Positions 1 through 11,663 of a DNA stretch of 64,000 nucleotides are shown here, piece by piece (position 1 is the stretch's first letter; every line of letters begins with the position of its first letter). Location: NCBI GenBank assembly GCA_023374045.1, contig CM041783.1, positions 126,791,503 through 126,855,502 on the forward strand, given 5' to 3'. This DNA comes from Limonium bicolor (lineage: Eukaryota > Streptophyta > Magnoliopsida > Caryophyllales > Plumbaginaceae). The translations under genes and the position numbers were made by a program. Under the pieces are notes generated by a model. That model was not told the origin of the DNA and made no database searches. It saw only the letters and a program-made list of their open reading frames with translations.

Positions 1-676
1 GTGAATTGCAATGGAATAAAAGGGTGAAAGGAGACTCAAGTAAGTCAATAGGACCGACGCATATGAATGCAAGGTCATACAGGTAAGGAATACTTGTACT
101 GAACCAGAAGAACTGGTATAATTCAGAAGCTAGTGACAACAGAGGAAGCACTACAACCAAGTAGTGACATAACCTAGCCCGACAATAAGTCGGAGGAACT
201 TAATGAATAATCGCGGGAGTGCGAATAGCACATCTAATAGATTACCAGAGAGCTGGTTACAATCTAAAACTCATCGAGTTCAAGAACGGTAAAGGAATAC
301 CACAATGGTTTAATAAACCTTATTCCCACAATAGACGGATAAAAAGGTGATGTATAGCACATTAAGGATAACACGAAGGGTGAGTAACCCAAGTTATCAG
401 GGTCGAGCAGCAGAAGCTAGTGGGCCCTAGCTAGGAGATAATATACCTAGTGAGTATAATAGAAGGGCTATTAATGCCTTGAAGTCGGTTAGGCTAGAAC
501 CGAATTAATTATGAGTTAAATAAACTCTTATAGGAATTCTTGGTGCAAAGACTAAACCATTGGTATGGTTAAGATCCTTTGACCAGAACATATTGTATAG
601 TATACCGTAGTGAAGCTAAACGCTACAGATTGCCCAAATTGAGTAAACCAATGTTTAATAATAATCACATATGGTA

Positions 677-713
677 GATTACGTGGGCGTAATCCCTTTT
701 AAGGGGGGTAGAT
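677..713 (+). promoter_or_regulatory. Internal polypurine tract with upstream hairpin (A0)
   Basis: A perfect 7-bp inverted repeat (gattacg / cgtaatc, loop tggg, 677-694) is followed at 701-713 by aaggggggtagat. That is the same 13-mer as the 3' polypurine tract at 1931-1943, but 1.23 kb upstream of it. The same pair occurs in A1, C and F. By analogy with central polypurine tracts of other retroelements it may prime an additional plus strand; that role is inferred. Confidence 0.55.
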
Positions 714-1930
714 CGAAAACCGCTTAATGTAAGGTTCATGAATAAAACACATAAACTACAATGTGCATAGCACAATGAGAACCAAATTGATGATTGGTAC
801 TTATGTTAAATAAACATATGTACTCATTCATATTGAAGTTATGGTAATTAGGCACTAGAGATGCAAATACCATAGGATGAATATACCCATCTTGTAACCC
901 CAGTGTAAGAGTATTAGTAAAAGAGAGTAATGAGTAGTGGACGGAGTTCCACAAGTATTGTACCCCTTAAGAGTAGTACGAATTGATGAGAATAGTAGAC
1001 AAATGTAGCCCGGGAGTAGTGTATTTCTAGGTAAATTATTGGAAGCAAATTGAAGACGATTGAATTTCATAAGTATAGTATTCCTTAGTTAGAATATATG
1101 AATTAATGAAGAGTAATGGATGAATGTAGAGAAGATCGATGAAATGAGCACTTAGGCATTGAATCCCGGAGTAAAAGCATTTGGGAAGTAGACTGAGGAT
1201 GATTGATGGACTGATTTCATCCTTTGGGGATGTACGAATTCGTGATCACAACTAGAAAGAGTAAAAAGATTGAAAATGGGAAAAAATTAAATTATTTGTT
1301 TATTTGAAACTGACGTGGGAAGTCGAACTTGATCCAGATCAGATCAAGGGAAACCGAACAAAAATTGGGGGTGGAAAGATAGTTCAACACTGTTGTTGAT
1401 CACATCAGGGTCAAATGATTCTTGAAGCTCCCCTCAAGTGGTAACAAGAATCACACATAGGATAGAAGTAATGAATATAGATTTGAATTTGGAGTTGTGT
1501 GTTTTGAAAAAATTTGTAATTGGTAGTAGTGAAGTATTTCCCGTAGACTGAAGAATGAGGATTGTTAGAAGTTTATACCGGAAAGGATAGTAGTGTACCA
1601 TGTTGTATTATTCCAAGGGCAGCGGGACATAGAGGAGTCCTGTGTCGAGATGACCTGAGTGCCTGCGGGATTGTAATGTGTATTGCATTTCTTTGGGGAT
1701 AGCTTTGCACTGTATGTACGTCTAAATTTTGTAATGAGGAACTGGATGGCTGGTAGTAATGTGGAATTGAGTAATTATTGTACATTGGTATGGTATGGAA
1801 AGTAGAAACCTTGAGTAAAGGATTTGGGGAATTGTAAGGAGGAGGAATGTATGGTTTTGGTATTAGGCAAGTATAAATAAGTAAGTATAGTAATCCCATA
1901 ACCTCGAACAACTTTGAGGACAAAGTTCTT

Positions 1931-1943
1931 AAGGGGGGTAGAT
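1931..1943 (+). promoter_or_regulatory. 3' polypurine tract of unit A0
   Basis: Purine-rich aaggggggtagat sits directly against the LTR start TGAAATACCCC at 1944. This is the expected primer for plus-strand synthesis. Equivalent tracts abut the LTRs at 22060, 36723 and, on the minus strand, 58542. Confidence 0.85.
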
Positions 1944-4116
1944 TGAAATACCCCGAACTTAAATATGGCGATTAAAATTATCCTAATTGGTGTTTAAGAG
2001 CCTAATAATGCTTAAGTAATATTGGGAAGGAAAAATAAATCCTAAAGAAACGAATAAACGCTTAAAAAGCGAAAAATGCTAAATAAGCGTTAAATAACCA
2101 TACGAGGTATGAGACCTCGGTTAGCGTATTATATGGACTCTAACTGCTTAATAAGTCCTAAATAATATATGGGAACAACTCCCGAAGAAAACGGATCCAA
2201 ATAATAAATTAAAACGTTAATAGAACCTTAGCGCACATTTTTCGAGAAAGCCCGAAAACGTGACCTTAAGTGGGAAAACGGACCTGTACAAATTATAAAT
2301 TATTCAATAACAATTATTAAGCATTAATGGTAGCTTAATAACCAATAAAAATAAAGAAACGAGGAAATTCCGGAAAACGAGCCCGGTTAGTTAATAGTAC
2401 CGAAACCGGGTAAAATAGCGAGCGTTTTCGGTAAAAGACGAAAAACGCTCCAGCTAGTAATACATGTGGGGGCCGGTTTTTAATGGGTTAATTAACCCCT
2501 CTCTCTCACACACACACACAACTAACAAATAAGTAAATCAAAAAGCAAAAAGTAAAGTACAAAAGGTAGTAAAAGGACTCTCTCACCTCACTCTCTCATT
2601 TCCCTCATCTCTCTCCTACCCTTCTTCTTCCCCCACCGATTTCTCCCTCCTATCTCTCTTGTTGGGCAATTTTGGAGAGCTTCCCATAACAACAATGGCA
2701 ACTCTCTCTTCTTCTTCATGCTCCACCTTCATTTGAACTCCAAATGCAAAAATAATTGCATATTCTTACTCCCCTCATCATTCTCTACACTTCCCTCTTT
2801 TCAAAATCCAAAAATGAAGAACTTCATCTCCATGGGTTTTCCCCATTCAAAGATAAAATGGCACCAAAGTGAAGCTTGGAGTCTCCTCTCTCCATTAAGG
2901 TAAAAATCTCCATGAAAGAACTCATATTTCTCCATCCTTGCTTGTAGCCGATTTTTACCTCCTTGTAACACTCCATTTTTCTCTCTCTCTTTTGAGCATA
3001 ATATCAACCTTGCAATGGTGGTGGATTCACCTTCTTGAACTAAGGGCTAAAACTCCTCCTAAAACACTACAAAGGTAAACCCTAGAAATCTTGTTTAAAG
3101 CATTTCTATGAACTAGCATTAATTAAGGGGTTAGTATTTTAATTACACTTGTTTGTGTGTGCTTAGGGTGATGGGAATGGAGTTTGGAAACTCCATTCCC
3201 CATGTGACCGATTTGTGCAAGAAAGAGAGGAGAAGAAGTGGAAAAGAAAAGAGGAAATAAGAGCTTAAGGTAAGAGCTCTTTCATGAATGGTAAATTTAA
3301 TGCATTAGAGTAATGGGAATGGGTAAATAAATTTAAGAAAACCCAAAATATTGTATTGGTATTGTAGTATTGGAATTTTGGGTATTTGTGCACTAGTATG
3401 TGAATTATAGGCCTTAGAGCCAAGTGTATTGTATATGTGTATTAATATTGTGGATTGAGGAAGTATTGATGAATTGGTATTGTATTGGTTGCTGGTATGA
3501 CCCTTGTATGGGTGTGGCTAGATTAGGAATGAATTTGATGGAAAAGTGTGTATGTGGAGAAGTAAGAAAAGTAGGTAAACTATGGCAAAATTTTGGTAGG
3601 AATTATGTATTTAAGAATGACTTGGTGAATGGGAGAACCAAGGTGTGTATTGGAGTTAGTAGAGATTTTTAGTAACCATGGGATGGTGGTTATGGTATGA
3701 GGATATAGGAGTGTAAAATCTGTAACAAAATGTATTAAAGTGCATTGGAGAAGTTAGAAAGAATTAGTGTGCAAGAATTGGTAAAATGAATGTTGAACTT
3801 GGGTATTGATAGTATTTGCTTGGAAATGTATTTGGGATGCTAGGAGTAGCATTGGTAGAGGGAGTGTTGGATGGTGTAAGAGGAAGTAAAAATCTGTAGC
3901 ATTGGAGGAAAGGAGATAGGTAAAAGTGTTGGAAAAGAAGTGAGGAAATTGTGTAAGTTGATTGATGAATTTAGTAATGGAATTGGTGGATGAATCAAGG
4001 TATTTTAAAAAGCCTAAATAGTGTTTGAACATGTGGGATTACATGTAGGAAGATTGGGGAAGCAATGGGCAAGTTATAGAACTGAAAACAGATTTTAAAA
4101 CTGAAGTACTGGGCCG

Positions 4117-4514
4117 GACCGACCTTGGGACCGAACCCGCAAGGTCGGTCGTGCCTTAAAATACACAAACGGGAAGTCTTCTGACTTCGACCGACCTTGG
4201 GGACCGAACTTACAAGGTCGGTCGAGTCGTAAATTGTGAAGGCCAGAGGTCTACTGGAATGGACCGACCTTGGGACCGAACTTGGGCAAGGTCGGTCGAG
4301 TCTAGAAAACTCGAACCCAGAACATACTGGAGCGGACCGACCTAGGGACCGGACTTGCAAGGTCGGTCGGGCCTGAAATTTTCACGTAAGTAACTCACTG
4401 GAATGGACCGACCTTGGGGCCGGACTTGCAAGGTCGGTCGAGCCTTGAATTTTGCCTTAACGAAACTTACTGACTTCGACCGACCTTGGGTCCGACCCTG
4501 TGTAAGGTCGGTCG
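4117..4514 (+). repeat. Hairpin array in family-A LTR (six units, about 72-bp period)
   Basis: Six inverted repeats start near 4117, 4189, 4261, 4335, 4406 and 4478. Each has arms of the type gaccgacctt / aaggtcggtc around a 14-20 nt centre. Spacers are about 35 nt and often carry ctggaatg before the left arm. A copy is at 24235-24632 in the sister LTR. An A-rich stretch follows the last hairpin. Confidence 0.9.
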
Positions 4515-5738
4515 AGTCAAAATAAAAAAAATATATATATAAAATACATGATTATAGCAATCATAGGTATAAGTATATATACCTATACACATATGTATAT
4601 GTATATATAGTAGTACATCATTAATAGGATAGAAGTGGTAAGAAAGTATGCACAAAAGTAAGAAAACAAGTTGAGAAAATTGTGAATCTAGGAATATTAA
4701 ATTGAACCGAATTAACGGGATAACGGGGTAAGTATGGGAATAGTAACTATGTGTGTAGTGTAATGCTTAGTATTAATGGAACCATTTGGCATGTAGCCGG
4801 AGGTTCGAGAATAAGACTCGAGGAACGAGAGTGAACCAAAGGAACAAGGGAACGCCCGATAGAGTAAATCAACGGTGAAAGGTATGATTTCTTCATGCCC
4901 TGTATCCTAATCTGGTTACCCCGATTTGTGTGCTTATTTGATCACCTAACAAGATAAATGCATGAATCGGACTATATTGCACTTACTTGTGCTTGTTTAC
5001 ATTGTTCTTGATATTTGTCTTGAACAATAGTTCGTATAATTCATGAAATATATGAATGATGATGAAGTGTGTTGTATTTCGTAGTGTACTTGTATATCGT
5101 ATTGCATTTTGTATGGGTGTGTATATGAACAATGCATTGTGTATGTGGCTTAAATGAATGACTTCTACTGATTCCTAACTACCTAACCCCTAACATAAGT
5201 AATGGATAAATTGGAATGAGTAGAAGTTCGATATAGTTTCGGCCACGCGTGAGGATGAGGAGACACAAGAGGTTGGATCCGATTCCTGGTTCTTAAACTG
5301 GTCCACGGCCCAAACCCCTTAAATGGGTAGCATCCTGGATTGGTGAACCAAGTAAATCCCGGTGGTGGGACAGAGTAGTCCCCGGGCCGGAGGTCCCAAC
5401 GACTTGACTTGAGTAAGTAAGTAAGTAAAGTATGAGTATGTATGCGTAAGTATTGTGTAACGAGTAAAAGAGTAATCTCCACCCGATTAACCCGGGTGGA
5501 CAAAAAGGAGCTAACATGTATTGTGTATGTATGGAATATGTATGGTGTATGTATTGAGTATGTATTGTGTATGCGCATTTCAGGAAAGGTAAGTAAGTAT
5601 CAATTGGCTTGTATGGACTACTTGTATGTATTGAAATGTATGTATGTATTCCTTGCGTAAAGTATTGTAGTATTATGTATGAAAGCATGTATGCATGTAT
5701 GTATGAATAAAATGAATCGCATGTATTTGACCAAGTGG

Positions 5739-5743
5739 TCGGC
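5739..5743. repeat. Target site duplication, left (tcggc) of the Athila element
   Basis: tcggc at 5739-5743 is repeated at 16291-16295, exactly flanking the element termini. The uninterrupted sister LTR carries the site once, as ttggc near 25850. Confidence 0.93.
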
Positions 5744-7363
5744 TGCAGGGTTGTTATTTGGTGAGTGATTATGCAGGTGAGATTAAGTAAAAGAAGAGAA
5801 ATTAAAACCCAAAATAACAGTCGGGCTGCAAATTAATCCCGGTCGTAGTAGTGTAGCTAAGTAAGCGACCGGATATCGAACCGTGGGACTAGGTGAATTA
5901 ATTTTACCTAAGCTTGTCACAAAAAGGGGGGAAGTTAATTGACTTGTTTAGAGAATTAAAATAGCAGATTAAATTACTGATGCAGATGAATTAAATGGAA
6001 CTCCGGGTTCAGGTTTTATATAATTAGATTAATTATGCTATCTCTACCGGTTTAATAAATTAGTTGGCAAAAATTCCTGTTATTATCCTAAGGACTAAAT
6101 CATAGACCCTTAAGAACTCATTTACCAGAAATGCTCGGTTCAATCATGGTTCGAGCAATTTGTAAATGGACGTTAATGAGGAATTATAATTGCATCTGTA
6201 AATACTAACTCATTAAATCATAATAAGTTACCTGTCTATTTATCACCTGGTCTGATCAAAATAGACTTAGAAAGCATTTTAATAAATCCATGTAATTTAT
6301 TAAAATGCTGAGTGAAAACCTTTAAGCGTAACAAACTGTATTTATTTTAACCGGTAGAAATATTTATTACATAATTAAACTAACCATAATTTAAAACCTT
6401 GCCCGGAGCAAATCCTCCTTAGCCAGACATATTAACTGGTAATAAATCTGACAGAGGTTGGACGTAATAACAGCACGGAGACGTGATTAGTGAATGGAGA
6501 AATGGAGAGGTCGAAGAGTGAAACATGTACGTAGGTTATTATAAGTGAAATGGATGTATTAGAGAATTAATGGAGTGAAATGGTATACGGGGTGATTTAC
6601 TGGAAGAAGAGAATGAGATGAGGTGAGTGTGAATGATTTTCTGGTTTTCTCCGTGCACTCGTAGAAGGCTGTAGGGAATGGGTATTTATAGAAGAAATGA
6701 GAGGTTCCCGTAGATATTTGCTTCATTGATTGCTTCATTGATTGAAGCATTAATTGCAGGGGACAGAAGCTCAGTGCGTGAGGGAAATATGGTAGGCGGT
6801 GCGGAGTAGATAGATATGGCGTTTCAAGTTGAAGACGACGACTGCGCGAAGAAGAAAACTAGTCCGGTTGATTTTTAGCCAACCGCCTCTTAAAGGCGGT
6901 TCCCTTTGTGCTGACCGCCCCATGGGCGGTTTGTTGTTCTGACCGCCCCAAAGGGGTTCTGGTGTGTCTTGACCGCCTCAATACGGGCGGTTGCCCTGTC
7001 TTGACCGCCTAAACTTGGGCGGTTGCCCATAGAGAGACCGCCCCAAATGGCGGTTCAAGGCGGTTTCTGACCGCCCCAATTGGGCGGTTACACCTTGACC
7101 GTGACCTATTTTCCTTCGAACTTTGACCGGCTCTAGATTCTTCGTTTGGACTCCGTTTTCTGAGCCGTCTGCGTCTACGCGTTCGTCTCTTCGTCTACTT
7201 TACTCCCGGCTTGGTTTTCCTCATGTTAAACCAATAATTTTGTGAGATAAATAATAAAACATAAACTAGAGGAAAATCAACCGAAGTGGAGAAATGAGCA
7301 AGAAAAGTGCTAATATTATACATGAAATACACCTAATAAATATGCTCATTTGGACACTCATCA
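5744..7363 (-). repeat. 3' LTR of the Athila element
   Basis: This 1620-bp LTR has TG...CA ends and is a near copy of 14637-16290. It lacks about 26 bp that the other LTR has around 15140-15165 and differs in its hairpin array, so the insertion is not brand new. It contains the hairpin array at 6885-7093. Confidence 0.93.
6885..7093 (-). repeat. Hairpin array in Athila 3' LTR
   Basis: About six short hairpins built on accgcc / ggcggt arms with loops of 4-12 nt occur in tandem, spaced about 35-40 bp apart. The matching array in the other LTR (15819-16016) keeps the arms while its loops and spacers differ. The arm sequence is unrelated to the gaccgacc arrays of the surrounding elements. Confidence 0.85.
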
Positions 7364-7379
7364 CACCCCCACACTTATC
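7364..7379 (-). promoter_or_regulatory. 3' polypurine tract of the Athila element
   Basis: In element orientation the sequence gataagtgtgggggtg ends directly at the 3' LTR start. The core agtgtggggg occurs twice more upstream, at 8142-8151 and 8257-8266. Confidence 0.85.
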
Positions 7380-8491
7380 TTTTGCTTGTCCTCAAGTAAA
7401 ACCATGTACTTAAGCAAGTAGGAGATGCTCAATACTAACAAATATTATTATGAAGGGTAGGATAAAAAAGTCAATAGTTCATGATCTTTAATACTTATCG
7501 AGGAGTGTGAAAAATTATCTGCTGGTGGCATAGGTGTGCTCAGAGTAAAAACAAAATATAGAGTTTCGGGGTATGATCTAAGGTACTTCAATGTTTCTTT
7601 TATTTAGGTGACTCCTGAGAACTTTTACCATGGCCAACTTCTCTCAAGAATGGGCATTGAGGAGAAAATAAAAGGAAGAAAAGATTTATGCAATTTGCTT
7701 CACTTTTGCAAGAGGGATGAGAAGATGTAGGCATAATGCCTTTGTATTCAAGAACACTCAACTCTCTTTTGTTGGTTACCAATGGTGTCTCTAAAGCCCC
7801 TTATTCTTTATTTTTCTTTCTCTTTTTTAGAAGTACCCCTTAGCAATCCCTAAGAGAGAAGTCAGAAAGAAACCCTGAGCAATAAAATCCAACCAATTTG
7901 CAGATCATTTGGTCACACCGCATATAAAAATGCTCCTCAAAAGTAATCAAATGTCAAAAATTTTAAAAATTTTACCCCTTTATCCTACAATTCATAATAG
8001 TATTAGTTTTTAAAGAGAACAACCTACATTAGCAGGGTACATAATTCAATTAGAACAAATGTGAGGTAAGCAGAAGATAAGCAGAGAGGTCAATTTTTAA
8101 CAATTTTAAGCATTTAGATGACCTGCCTGAAAAGGCTCTTTCCCCCACACTTAAACTTAAGCAATGCCCTCATTGCGTAGATGAAGTAAAATTAAATAGG
8201 GCAAGCAAAATAAAGGAAAGAGTGTACTCCCCAGATTTCGTAGAGTGTGTAGAGTTCCCCCACACTTGAGTGTTGCTGTGGAATGTCATGAATTTGAACC
8301 TGTAAAGAATATTCTACACAGCGAGAAGAACTCAAGTGAAGCCTGCATTTTATTTATAGCAAATAAAAGGGAAATATAGTACAAAAGGAAGAACATATAA
8401 AATTGAAGGAAAGATAAAAGATAGATAGTGGGTTGCCTCCCACCGAGCTGCCCGGGTTTAACGTCTCTAGCTAGACGTATTTGACCAAGTT
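7380..8491 (-). other. Non-coding stretch between integrase and 3' LTR of the Athila element
   Basis: No credible frame is found in this 1.1 kb. It occupies the place where Athila elements commonly have an envelope-like frame. It holds two extra copies of the polypurine core (plus-strand cccccacact at 8142 and 8257). The small 60-aa frame at 7600-7782 has no recognisable family features. Confidence 0.7.
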
Positions 8492-8824
8492 TTAGGTTGG
8501 AGAAGATTCTGAGGGCAAATTGTCCCGCTGTTCTTGGACAAAGTAAGTAGCAGATAGGTCAGTTGAAATTTTGGAATGAGAATTATACCTTTTAAGTCGT
8601 GCCCCATTGACTTTGAAAGTTGTGCCTTGTTTGTTCTGGAGTTCAAAGGCACCGTACGGGGTCACACTAACAATTTGAAAAGGGCCGGCCCAATGTGACT
8701 TGAGCTTCCCTGGGAAAATCCTTAATCGCGAGTTGTATAAGAGAACCCAATCACCAACTTCGAAGTCCTTCTTGAGAATCATCCTGTCGTGGAACTTTTT
8801 AGCGCTCTTTATAGATCTTAGCAT
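8492..8824 (-). pseudogene. Athila integrase, C-terminal fragment
   Basis: The 110-aa frame carries the end of integrase. It begins near FHDRMILKKDF and contains DWVLLYNSRLRIFPGKLKSH followed by WAGPFQIV. This matches the C-terminal GPF/Y-type module of Ty3/Gypsy integrases; no chromodomain follows. It overlaps the preceding integrase frame (8799-9332) in another reading frame, so a frameshift lies near 8810-8824. It ends close to the end of the recognisable pol region. The function would be integration of retrotransposon DNA, but the broken frame makes an active protein unlikely. Confidence 0.85.
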
Positions 8825-9332
8825 TCTGATAAGCCTGATCTCGCAACTCTTCTAGCTCGGTAAGTTGGAATTTTCTTTTCTCTCCTGCAGAAGACATGTC
8901 AAAGTTTAGGGCTTTGATTGCCCAATATGCTTTATGCTCCATCTCTACCGGAAGGTGGCACGCTTTTCCATAGACTAGCTTAAAAGGAGACATCCCGATG
9001 GGAGTCTTGAATGCGGTACGGTAAGCCCAAAGCGCATCATCCAGTTTAAGTGCCCAATCCTTCCGTGATGAATTAACCGTCTTCTGAAGGATCCATTTTA
9101 ACTCTCGGTTGGAAACTTCTGCCTGGCCGTTTGTCTGGGGGTGATAAGGTAAAGCTACCTTGTGTCGTACCCCGTACTTAACCATGAGTGCTTCGAATAA
9201 ACGGTTGCAGAAATGAGTTCCTCCATCACTAATAATAATCCTGGGTACACCGAAACGGGTGAAGATGTGTTTTTGAGGAATCTTGTTACTGTCTTTGCAT
9301 CGGCGTGGTGACACGGTATAGCTTCCACCCAC
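8799..9332 (-). pseudogene. Athila integrase, core-domain fragment (second and third catalytic residues)
   Basis: This 177-aa frame continues the integrase catalytic core from the frame ending at 9155. The second catalytic aspartate is in the [15 protein letters not shown] context. The catalytic glutamate lies in [10 protein letters not shown], preceded by [10 protein letters not shown], a signature of Ty3/Gypsy integrases. Downstream are [19 protein letters not shown] and [17 protein letters not shown], also typical. The first ~20 residues are out-of-frame translation before the homologous part starts. A frameshift near 9310-9330 separates it from the first catalytic aspartate. It was probably part of a single gag-pol polyprotein originally. 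Confidence 0.9.
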
Positions 9333-10978
9333 TTTGAAACATAATCAACTGCCACTAGAACATATTCGTGGCCCTGCGAGGAAGGGAATGGTCCCATGAA
9401 GTCTATGCCCCAACAATCAAACAGCTCTACTTCCAGTATCCCTTGTTGCGGCATCTCATGTCTTCTAGATGTGTTACCCATCTTTTGACAATTATCACAT
9501 TGTCTGCAGAATTGATACACATCTTTATGAAGGGTCGGCCAATAAAAACCTGAGGCCAGGATCTTAGCAGCGGTCCTTGTGGGTCCATGGTGACCTCCGG
9601 CTTCCCGAGAATGACAAAAGTGAATGACGCTTGAAACCTCATTTTCAGGGAGACATCGACGAATCAGCCCATCAGCACTAATTCGGAACAAGTATGGGTC
9701 CTCCCAGAAATAATTCCTTGAGTCAGAGAGGAATTTCTTTTTCTGGGAGTAGATAAATCGTAGGGTACTGTTCCTGAGGCTAGATAGTTGGCCAGGTCTG
9801 CGTACCATGGCTCCTGTACTTTGGTGATGGAGAAAACTCTCGTCGGGGAAGAATTCGTTGATGGGCACACTATCCGTTGGAGTCACCAACCTAGAGAGAT
9901 GGTCAGCGACGACGTTCAGTTTCCCGCTCTTATCTTTGACTTCGATGTCAAACTCTTGAAGTAGAAGAATCCAGCGCAATAAGCGAGGCTTGGCTTCTTG
10001 TTTCGTGAATAAATATTTGAGAGCGGAGTGGTCTGTATGCACGATGACCTTGCTTCCCCATAAGTAAGATCTGAATTTATCGAGGGAGAAAACTATAGCC
10101 AAAAGTTCCTTTTCGGTGGTCGTATAGTTTTTCTGCGCGTCGTTCAATGTTCTGCTAGCATAGGCGATTACTCTCAAGATTTTCTCTTTCTTTTGGCAAA
10201 GTGCTGCTCCCACGGCGTAGTCACTTGCGTCACACATGATCTCAAAAGGAAGAGACCAATCAGGTGGTATGACCACAGGTGCTGACACCAATTTCCGTGT
10301 TATAGTTTGGAATGCAGCTGAACATTTCTCATCAAAATGAAACGGGGCATCTTTTTGTAGCAGGTCGGTCAACGGTTTGCTGATTTTGGAGAAGTCCTGA
10401 ATAAACCGCCGATAAAATCCTGCGTGCCCTAGAAAAGCTCGTATATCTCGAACTGTTGTTGGTGCTGGTAACTTTTCGATAACCTCAACTTTGGCTTTAT
10501 CCACCTCTATCCCCTTTGCAGATATTTTATGACCAAGGACGATCCCGTCCTTAACCATAAAATGACACTTCTCCCAGTTTAAAACAAGATTCGTATCCTC
10601 ACACCGACTCAGGATCAAATCTAGTTGTGCCAAGCATTTGTCGAAACTAGAGCCATAGACTGAGAAGTCGTCCATAAAGACTTCTATGCTCTGCTCGATG
10701 AAGTCAGCAAAGATTGCTTGCATGCATCTCTGGAAAGTAGCAGGGGCGTTGCATAAACCGAAAGGCATTCGTCGGTATGCAAAGGTACCGTAAGGACAAG
10801 TGAAGGTTGTCTTGTCCTGGTCCTCAGGTGCGATTGGTATTTGGAAATAACCCGAGAATCCATCTAGGAAACAGTAGTACTCTTGCCCTGCAAGTCTTTC
10901 TAACATCTGGTCGATGAAGGGGAGAGGAAAGTGATCTTTCCTGGTGGCCAAGTTCAAACGCCGATAATCAATACACAT
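9155..10978 (-). pseudogene. pol: Athila pol: reverse transcriptase, RNase H and integrase N-terminal part
   Basis: This is the longest intact piece (607 aa) of the element's polyprotein. Reverse transcriptase: the first catalytic aspartate is at about residue 39 ([11 protein letters not shown]), then [16 protein letters not shown] (about 68-83) and the active site FMDD at 101-104. RNase H: D250 ([13 protein letters not shown]), the glutamate near 291 (TTEKELLA) and D316 ([10 protein letters not shown]). Integrase: the zinc-binding HHCC module spans about 453-497, with C494 and C497, and the first core aspartate is near 526 (GIDFMGPFP). After about residue 570 the frame is no longer integrase. 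The homologous frame also begins some 50 nt upstream of the first ATG, which is an internal methionine. The enzymes copy element RNA to DNA and integrate it; as broken, this copy is probably inactive. Confidence 0.95.
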
Positions 10979-11292
10979 GCGCCATCCTGTGATCTTTCTT
11001 TGAGGGATAGTCTCTCCCTTTTCATTAATACAGCTTCGATGCCCCCCTTCTTAGGGACAACTTGAACAGGACTGACCCATGGACTGTCAGAAATTGGATA
11101 GATGATATCTGCGTCAAGGAGTTTCAGAACCTCCTTTCGAACTACCTCCTTGAGGTTAGGGTTTAGTCGGCGTTGAGGTTGTCGGATAGGTTTGAAGTTT
11201 TCCTCCATGTAAATATGGTGCGTGCAATAGGAGGGATTAATTCCTTTGATATCAGCGATAGTCCACCCTATGGCTGTCTTGTGTTTTTTCAA
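10954..11292 (-). pseudogene. Athila reverse transcriptase, N-terminal fragment
   Basis: The 112-aa frame holds the start of the reverse transcriptase: IGWTIADIKGINPSYCTHHI, followed by the RQPQRRLNP block and [15 protein letters not shown]. These are standard Ty3/Gypsy motifs just before the first catalytic block. After PKKGG (near 11035) the coding sense moves to the frame of 9155-10978, so a frameshift lies there and the last ~30 residues are shadow translation. Confidence 0.9.
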
Positions 11293-11663
11293 TACCTCAG
11301 TAGCTTGGTTTCCTCTCCGGAATTCAGAGAAGAGGAAATAATGACCGGTAAATGATCATTTTCGGCTAGGAAAGCATACTTGAGGTTGGAGGGTATTTCC
11401 TTAAGTTCGAGCTCGGGTGGTTGTTCCACTGATGGAATTGACTTTTGGGGTTTCCTATCAAGTTCTTCGATTGGTGGCCGGAACGATTGATAACCAGCCC
11501 TTCCTTTTTCTACATACGCCAACATGGCGTTAGCTTCTGGATCCTCTGTCTTTTCTTCTAGAGGAGTAAATACTCGCTCTAGTGGTTCAGTTTCAGCTTC
11601 CTGGATGGAAGATGGAAATAAGTGTCCTCGTCGTAGCAAAGTCGCCTTCCTCCCCCTCGTCAT
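11289..11663 (-). pseudogene. Athila linker between protease and reverse transcriptase
   Basis: The 124-aa frame contains PPELELKEIPSNLKYAFLAE and HLPVIISSSLNSGEE, a block found immediately upstream of reverse transcriptase in Athila-type polyproteins. The more N-terminal part is acidic and low in recognisable motifs. It lies in a different frame from the protease piece at 11593-12018 but adjoins the reverse transcriptase start at 11292 (4-bp overlap). Confidence 0.8.

Larger units (their letters stand above)
1..1943 (+). mobile_element. 3' part of the interior of a family-A long-LTR retrotransposon (upstream tandem unit, A0)
   Basis: This is a non-coding retrotransposon interior that enters the window already in progress. 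From about 352 to the end it matches 20480-22059, the 3' interior of the next unit, almost base for base, including the final purine tract and the LTR junction. Bases 1-350 do not match the same place in that unit. Around 216-232 they carry a short word (gagtgcgaatagcac) that lies in the same relative place in element C (about 35036). No frame is long or family-like. It is joined to the LTR at 1944 by a polypurine tract, so that LTR serves as the 3' LTR of this unit. The 5' part and 5' LTR of the unit lie outside the window. Confidence 0.8.
1944..5743 (+). mobile_element. Family-A LTR shared by two tandem units, first segment (split by the Athila insertion)
   Basis: The LTR begins TGAAATACCCC after a polypurine tract and continues at 16296 beyond the inserted Athila element. 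The two segments total 4377 bp if the duplicated target is counted once, against 4371 bp for the right LTR at 22060-26430, which it matches closely throughout. Landmarks in order are a pyrimidine-rich block with CT and CA runs (about 2497-2800), several AAG|GTAA words that look like splice donors, a six-unit hairpin array (4117-4514), an A-rich tract after it, and GTAT-rich DNA (about 5400-5710). Because it has a polypurine tract on its left and a primer site on its right, it is shared by two tandem units. Small frames inside are not credible genes. Confidence 0.85.

Noticed and set aside
2718..2903. Small frames in the pyrimidine-rich part of A LTRs
   Set aside because: Both strands are open because of CT-rich composition; there is no family resemblance and the sister LTR changes the residues freely.
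4117..4514. Regular repeats of about 36 bp with spacers of about 36 bp resembling a CRISPR array
   Set aside because: The array lies inside plant retrotransposon LTRs, occurs again in the paired LTR, its spacers are related to each other, and there are no cas genes.
5183..5688. Overlapping 131-aa frames in A LTR
   Set aside because: They derive from GTAT-rich repetitive DNA and overlap each other in two phases.
7380..8491. Possible envelope-like gene of the Athila element
   Set aside because: No frame above about 60 aa and no signal peptide or membrane pattern is seen.
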